Assembly: GCA_003530935.1 (NCBI GenBank)
Contig: DPEO01000076.1
Location: forward strand, 1-11,255
Reading direction: 5' to 3'
Length of the DNA: 11,255 nucleotides
Source of the DNA: Desulfomicrobiaceae bacterium
Lineage (GTDB): Bacteria; Desulfobacterota; Desulfovibrionia; Desulfovibrionales; Desulfomicrobiaceae
A program made the position numbers and the translations under genes. Each line of letters begins with the position of its first letter. Positions within the stretch are counted from its first letter, which is position 1. Shown here piece by piece: positions 7,910-11,255 of the stretch. The notes beneath the pieces were generated by a model, which ran no database searches, had not been told where the DNA came from, and saw only the letters and a program-made list of their open reading frames with translations.

Positions 7910-8744
7910 GGCGGCCCTCCAGGGCGGCGAGGTCTGCGGCAAGGGGAAAGATGATGCCCCGCTCGTGCAGGTCGTAGAAGCGGCGCTGGCGGCGGTGGAA
8001 ATGGCGGATGGCGAAAAGGCGTCCGGAGCCGATGGGGTCATGTCCCATGGCCGCGCCATGCCGTGGGTCCGCGAGGGTTGTCCATACCAGGCGCAGGGCA
8101 AGGTCAAGGCTGTGCCGGGCGAGGTCGGCCGTACGGGGGCGCCGTGCCAAAGGGGCGAGGGAAAGGTGTTCCAAGGTGCGCACCCCGTGCTGGAAGATGC
8201 CCTTTTTCAAACGGAAGGTGGCCGGCCGCTGGCAGGTGGCCTGGCGCAGCAGCGTGTCCGCCTCGGGAAACATGAGGGAGGCGATGGCGCTGCCTTGGCG
8301 GCGGGGGATGCGGATGTGGGCGTCTGCCAGCATCTCGGCATAGGAGTGGGCGAGTTTGCCGCGGCCTGCCGAATATCCCAGCATATTGGGCACGAAATAA
8401 TTGTGGGCAATGACATCGGCCGCCAAATGGGCCAGGTACCCGTAGGCGTGGGCCGTGAGGCGTGGGGTCGTCGCTTGACTGAGGAGCCGTCGCGCCACGT
8501 CCCAGTTGTGGGAGTGGTGGGGTGTCGGGCGGCTGCCCTTGCCCACCAGGATGTCCGCCGCCAGGGATCCGTACAAAAAGGCCCGGGGATGGGCGGCCAG
8601 GGCCGCGGCCACGTGCGTGGGGAGCAGCTCCAAGGAGGACAGGATATGGTTGCCGATGGCAAGGTGGGCGGCCGGCCCCCAGGCCAGGGCGTCTGAGGGG
8701 AATAGGGCCGCGGCGGCCACAAGGACGAAGGCAAAGAAAATCAT
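7854..8744 (-). CDS. Secreted zinc-dependent phospholipase C family protein
   Basis: The 296-aa product starts with a hydrophobic signal peptide ending SDALA, which places Trp22 at the mature N-terminus (WGPAAH). In Bacillus cereus phospholipase C the free amino-terminal Trp itself binds zinc, so this junction is telling. Other likely zinc ligands follow in family order: His27, Asp64 (GSLAADILVG), His79 (HHSHNWD), His106-x3-Asp110-x3-His114 (AHLAADVIAH) and His133-x3-Glu137 (HSYAE). The last spacing equals that of the B. cereus enzyme (His142, Glu146). Hydrolysis of phospholipid headgroups, or another phosphoester, outside the cytoplasm is inferred. The ATG at 8744 follows the prfC stop by two bases, which suits re-initiation; its own Shine-Dalgarno is weak. 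A GTG at 8789 would overlap prfC but give a signal peptide with a basic N-region, so it remains an alternative. The 3' end overlaps the next gene by 56 bases. Confidence 0.85.
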   Translation of the reverse strand: MIFFAFVLVAAAALFPSDALAWGPAAHLAIGNHILSSLELLPTHVAAALAAHPRAFLYGSLAADILVGKGSRPTPHHSHNWDVARRLLSQATTPRLTAHAYGYLAHLAADVIAHNYFVPNMLGYSAGRGKLAHSYAEMLADAHIRIPRRQGSAIASLMFPEADTLLRQATCQRPATFRLKKGIFQHGVRTLEHLSLAPLARRPRTADLARHSLDLALRLVWTTLADPRHGAAMGHDPIGSGRLFAIRHFHRRQRRFYDLHERGIIFPLAADLAALEGRHETLDRFFAEHRPNHSHP

Positions 8745-8746
8745 AG

Positions 8747-10339
8747 TCAGCGTTTTTCCTGAGTGGCGGCAAAGACGATGCCGGGCCACTTTTCGGCAAT
8801 GTAGTCCAGTCGCCAGGCGCTGTCCACCAATATGGCGAGGTTGTCTTCGGCATCCATGGCGAGCGAGTGCTGCATCTCCCGTCGGAAGCGCGCAAGCTCG
8901 GCGGCATCGTCACTATGCACCCAGCGGGCGACGTTCCAGGAAGTCGGCTGATAGGTGGCGTCCACGCCGTATTCGTCCGCCAGCCGGGCAGTGATGACCT
9001 CGAACTGGAGCAGCCCCACTGCGCCCAGAATGTAGTCGTTGGAGGACAAGGGGCGGAAGACCTGCACCGCCCCTTCTTCGGCCAATTGGAGGAGCCCCTT
9101 GTGGAGCTGTTTGGCCTTGAGGGGACTTTGGAGCACCACCTTGCGGAAGTGCTCGGGCGCGAAGCTGGGAATCCCGACGAACTTGAGCTCTTCTCCCTGG
9201 GTGAAGGTGTCGCCGATCTTGATGGTGCCGTGGTTGTGGAGTCCAATGATATCGCCAGGATAGGCCGCATCCACGCCGCTGCGATCTTGGGCGAGGAAGA
9301 TGAGGGCGTTATTGACGGCGATGTCTTTGCCGAGGCGCAGGTGGCGCAGCTTCATGCCTCGGGTGAATTTCCCCGAGCAGATGCGTACAAAGGCGATGCG
9401 GTCCCGGTGGGCGGGGTCCATATTGGCCTGAATCTTAAAGACGAACCCGGAGAAGGCCTCTTCGGTGGGGACCACTTCCCGGGTGAGGGTGCGGCGCGGC
9501 TGCGGGGGCGGGGCGATGCGCACGAAGGTGTCCAGGAGTTCCTGCACGCCGAAGTTGTTGAGGGCGCTGCCGAAAAATACCGGCGTCTGCTGGCCTGCGA
9601 GATAGCGATCCGGGTCGAAGGGGTTGCCTGCTCCGGCGAGGAGCTCCAGGTCGTCGCGCAATTCGTCCGCCTGGGGGCCGAGGATGGCGTCCAGGCGCGG
9701 ATCGTGGATGTCTTCAAACACCTCTCCCTGCTGGATGCGGCCGCCATGGGTGGGGGAGTAGAGGTGCAGACGTTTTTCGGCGATGCTGTAGGTGCCGCGA
9801 AAGAGCTTGCCCATGCCGATGGGCCAGGAAAGCGGCGCGGTCTCCACTCCCAGGTGGGTCTCCACGTCGGCCAGGAGGTCGAGGGGCGGCAGGCCGTCGC
9901 GATCCAATTTATTGATGAAGGTGATGACCGGGGTGCGTTGGAGACGGCACACCTCCATGAGTTTTTTTGTCTGCGCCTCCACGCCCTTGGCGCTGTCGAT
10001 GACGAGCAGGGCCGCGTCCACCGCGGTGAGTACGCGGTAGGTGTCCTCGGAGAAGTCGTCGTGCCCTGGGGTGTCGAGGAGGTTGATCACCATGTCCGCG
10101 TAGTGGAACTGCATCACCGAGGTGGTGATGGAGATGCCGCGTTCCCGCTCCATGGCCATCCAGTCGGAGGTGGCGTGGCGCGAGGCCTTGCGGGACTTCA
10201 CTGCCCCGGCCATTTGGATGGCGCCGCCGTAGAGGAGGAGCTTTTCCGTGAGGGTGGTTTTGCCGGCGTCCGGATGGCTGATGATGGCAAAGGTGCGTCG
10301 GCGAGCGGTCTGTTGCTGGATTTCGCGGGCAAGGGACAT
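8747..10339 (-). CDS. prfC: Peptide chain release factor 3 (RF3)
   Basis: This 530-aa translational GTPase has the usual RF3 length. The ATG at 10339 has GGAGAA (10350-10345) five bases upstream; a longer reading to 10747 adds a non-homologous, antisense stretch and is rejected. GTPase motifs are complete: G1 SHPDAGKTT (21-29), the switch I region with DWMAMERERGIS (59-70), G3 DTPGHDD (89-95) and G4 NKLD (143-146). Beta-barrel domain II follows at about 290-390 and the RF3-specific C-terminal domain ends in EKWPGIVFAATQEKR. RF3 uses GTP to recycle RF1 and RF2 from the ribosome after peptide release and supports post-peptidyl-transfer quality control. It heads the minus-strand operon: its TGA is two bases from the phospholipase ATG. 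A possible sigma-70 promoter is TTGACG (10398-10393), 17-nt spacer, TACGTG (10375-10370), but the -10 box is poor. Confidence 0.97.
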   Translation of the reverse strand: MSLAREIQQQTARRRTFAIISHPDAGKTTLTEKLLLYGGAIQMAGAVKSRKASRHATSDWMAMERERGISITTSVMQFHYADMVINLLDTPGHDDFSEDTYRVLTAVDAALLVIDSAKGVEAQTKKLMEVCRLQRTPVITFINKLDRDGLPPLDLLADVETHLGVETAPLSWPIGMGKLFRGTYSIAEKRLHLYSPTHGGRIQQGEVFEDIHDPRLDAILGPQADELRDDLELLAGAGNPFDPDRYLAGQQTPVFFGSALNNFGVQELLDTFVRIAPPPQPRRTLTREVVPTEEAFSGFVFKIQANMDPAHRDRIAFVRICSGKFTRGMKLRHLRLGKDIAVNNALIFLAQDRSGVDAAYPGDIIGLHNHGTIKIGDTFTQGEELKFVGIPSFAPEHFRKVVLQSPLKAKQLHKGLLQLAEEGAVQVFRPLSSNDYILGAVGLLQFEVITARLADEYGVDATYQPTSWNVARWVHSDDAAELARFRREMQHSLAMDAEDNLAILVDSAWRLDYIAEKWPGIVFAATQEKR

Positions 10340-10414
10340 CGAGGTTCTCCAGAAAAAAGGTGCGGGCCGCACGTAGGTCTCGGGTGCGGCTGCGTCAAGT
10401 TTGAGGAGGATCTT

Positions 10415-10447
10415 GCCCCTTGACCAGGGGCCGGCGCATGCTAGGAA
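10415..10447 (+). promoter_or_regulatory. Candidate promoter with overlapping palindrome upstream of the 79-aa gene
   Basis: TTGACC (10420-10425) is a near-consensus -35 box. After a 16-nt spacer there is an extended -10-like TG-C-TAGGAA (10439-10447), whose hexamer matches the consensus at only three of six positions. An inverted repeat GCCCCT-TGACC-AGGGGC (10415-10431) covers the -35 box and could be a repressor operator or a chance hairpin. The region lies between the divergent prfC and 79-aa genes (10340-10498). Confidence 0.4.
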
Positions 10448-10498
10448 AGAAAAAAATCCGCAATACGGCGGGAAAAACCGGAACCAGGAGGGGGAAAG

Positions 10499-10738
10499 AT
10501 GTCCTACTCGCAGAGCGATTTGCCGGTGCGGCTCCGTGACGGGGAACTTTTGGTTTTGGACGATGGAACGGAAATCCGCTGGGAAAGTAGTGGCGAGGCC
10601 AAAGCCGTGTTCTTGGGTGACAGCTTTGAGCCCGCCTTGGAGCTCTTTCCGGGCCAGGACACGGTCCTCGATGCGGGTGGGTTGAAGCTCAAGCTCACGG
10701 CCTTTTTCGAGGATGCCTTGGAGGTGCAGGAAGCCTAA
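10499..10738 (+). CDS. Small acidic protein of unknown function (79 aa)
   Basis: I do not recognise a named family. The reading frame is credible: AGGAGG (10486-10491) stands seven bases before the ATG, the TAA is followed by a hairpin, and the protein is well balanced and acidic rather than a composition artefact. The sequence alternates short strands and turns (LPVRLRDGELLVLDDGTEI near the N-terminus, AGGLKLKLTAFFEDAL near the C-terminus), which suggests a small beta-rich domain with a final short helix. There is no signal peptide, membrane segment, cysteine or obvious catalytic motif. It is transcribed away from prfC and towards cimA, so it is probably a single-gene unit. A binding or regulatory role is possible, but nothing in the sequence decides it. 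Confidence 0.8.
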   Translation: MSYSQSDLPVRLRDGELLVLDDGTEIRWESSGEAKAVFLGDSFEPALELFPGQDTVLDAGGLKLKLTAFFEDALEVQEA

Positions 10739-10750
10739 GGAATGCATTGC

Positions 10751-10775
10751 CCCCCTGGAGACTTCCTTCAGGGGG
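10751..10775. terminator. Hairpin between convergent genes, possible bidirectional terminator
   Basis: CCCCCTG (10751-10757) pairs with CAGGGGG (10769-10775); three further inner pairs, including one G-U, extend the stem to ten around a five-base loop. It lies in the 41-nt gap between the stops of the 79-aa gene and cimA, where a shared terminator is expected. The plus strand has only TGGTTT after it and the minus strand has no T-tract, so termination efficiency is uncertain. Confidence 0.55.
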
Positions 10776-10779
10776 TGGT

Positions 10780-11255
10780 TTAGATCTCTCGGATGGCCTG
10801 GGTGAGTTTGCGCTGGTCGTCCTTGAACAGCTTGTAGTTGATGGAGTCTTCCAGGGCCTGGCGGCTGGCCTCGATAATATTGTAAGAGACGCCCACCGTG
10901 GTCCAGCGCGCCTTGCGGTCACCGGACTCGATGAGCACGCGCACGAAGGATGCCGTGCCGCTGGTGTCGCTTCCGTTTTTGGGGCGGGAAAGGACCCGTA
11001 CCTTGAAATCGAGAAGCTGCATTTCCGCCAAGGCTGGGTAGAACTTTTCCAGGCCCTTGCGCAGGGCGTTGTCCATGGCGTTGACCGGGCCGCGCCCGGT
11101 GGCGGCGGTGTGCTCCAAAAGGCCGCCCACACGCAACATCACCGTGGCTTCGGTAAAGGGCTCGCCGTCTTCGGTGAAGAGTGAATCCAGGATACGGATG
11201 GCGGCGATGCGAAAATACGTTCTCGCCCGGCCGAGAACGCGGTTGACGAGCAACT
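10780..11255 (-). CDS. cimA: (R)-citramalate synthase, C-terminal regulatory domain (5' part beyond the window)
   Basis: About 158 C-terminal residues are present, ending with TAA at 10782-10780; the gene continues past the right edge. The segment contains the LeuA-type dimerisation/regulatory domain in the cimA-specific form: VGGLLEHTAATGRGPVNAMD, ALRKGLEKFYP, LLDFKVRVL, a TASFVRVLIESGD strand and TVGVSYNIIEASRQALEDS. These match the citramalate synthase branch (TIGR00977 type) better than 2-isopropylmalate synthase. The enzyme condenses pyruvate with acetyl-CoA to (R)-citramalate, giving a threonine-independent route to 2-oxobutanoate and isoleucine, and this domain usually binds the feedback inhibitor isoleucine. 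The catalytic TIM barrel lies outside the window, so activity cannot be checked. It converges on the 79-aa gene. Confidence 0.88.
   Translation of the reverse strand, partial: LLVNRVLGRARTYFRIAAIRILDSLFTEDGEPFTEATVMLRVGGLLEHTAATGRGPVNAMDNALRKGLEKFYPALAEMQLLDFKVRVLSRPKNGSDTSGTASFVRVLIESGDRKARWTTVGVSYNIIEASRQALEDSINYKLFKDDQRKLTQAIREI

Noticed and set aside
8867..10423. Long plus-strand open frame of 518 codons opposite prfC
   Set aside because: It is antisense to a full-length, motif-complete RF3 gene and arises from the GC-rich third positions of that gene; the translated sequence has no recognisable domain and no ribosome site.
10340..10747. 136-codon N-terminal extension in frame with prfC
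   Set aside because: It is antisense to the 79-aa gene, and the start at 10339 has a good Shine-Dalgarno and the standard RF3 N-terminus.

Overview
The window looks like a contig end from a GC-rich (by eye roughly 60 %) deltaproteobacterial sulfate reducer, most likely of the Desulfovibrionales. The evidence is a DUF169 gene next to a TauE/SafE permease, a single bifunctional RelA/SpoT homologue, a cimA-type citramalate synthase, and small hypothetical proteins of the kind common in that order. The taxonomic call is inference from gene content only; no rRNA or tRNA gene was seen.

Layout. Bases 1-70 are not genomic: 13-70 align without gaps to the Illumina P5/universal adapter, nearly exactly over the last 25 bases. 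Genomic sequence starts at about 71, inside the C-terminal end of an OmpA-family protein (to 300), which is closed by a strong terminator (326-355). A forward block follows: a DUF169 protein (527-1303), a TauE/SafE-family permease with a signal peptide (1323-2543), a 187-aa three-helix membrane protein (2595-3158) and a 541-aa protein of unknown function (3163-4788). Spacings are 19, 51 and 4 nt, and a large hairpin lies in the 51-nt gap. After a terminator-like hairpin (4845-4866) comes the full-length stringent-response enzyme Rsh (4884-7016).

The next block is on the minus strand and reads from right to left: prfC (release factor 3, 10339-8747), a secreted zinc-dependent phospholipase C-like protein (8744-7854), a 119-aa helical protein (7909-7550) and an FKBP-type prolyl isomerase (7507-7076). 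It ends at an intrinsic terminator (7049-7021). The first two genes are 2 nt apart and the second and third overlap by 56 nt, so this is probably one operon. Diverging from prfC is a 79-aa unknown gene (10499-10738) with a candidate promoter/operator. It converges on the 3' end of cimA (10780 to the window edge, minus strand), with a hairpin between them.

How the genes fit together. The forward DUF169-TauE block is the part most likely to be a poorly described system. A cysteine-rich DUF169 protein, an anion (sulfite/sulfonate/organosulfur) permease, a membrane protein with Oxa1/DUF106-like architecture and a protein whose C-terminal part resembles the tail domain of PEP-synthase-like proteins are plausibly co-transcribed. 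Rsh, RF3, the prolyl isomerase and citramalate synthase are housekeeping functions (ppGpp turnover, translation termination, protein folding, isoleucine synthesis). The phospholipase-like gene is an unusual passenger among them.
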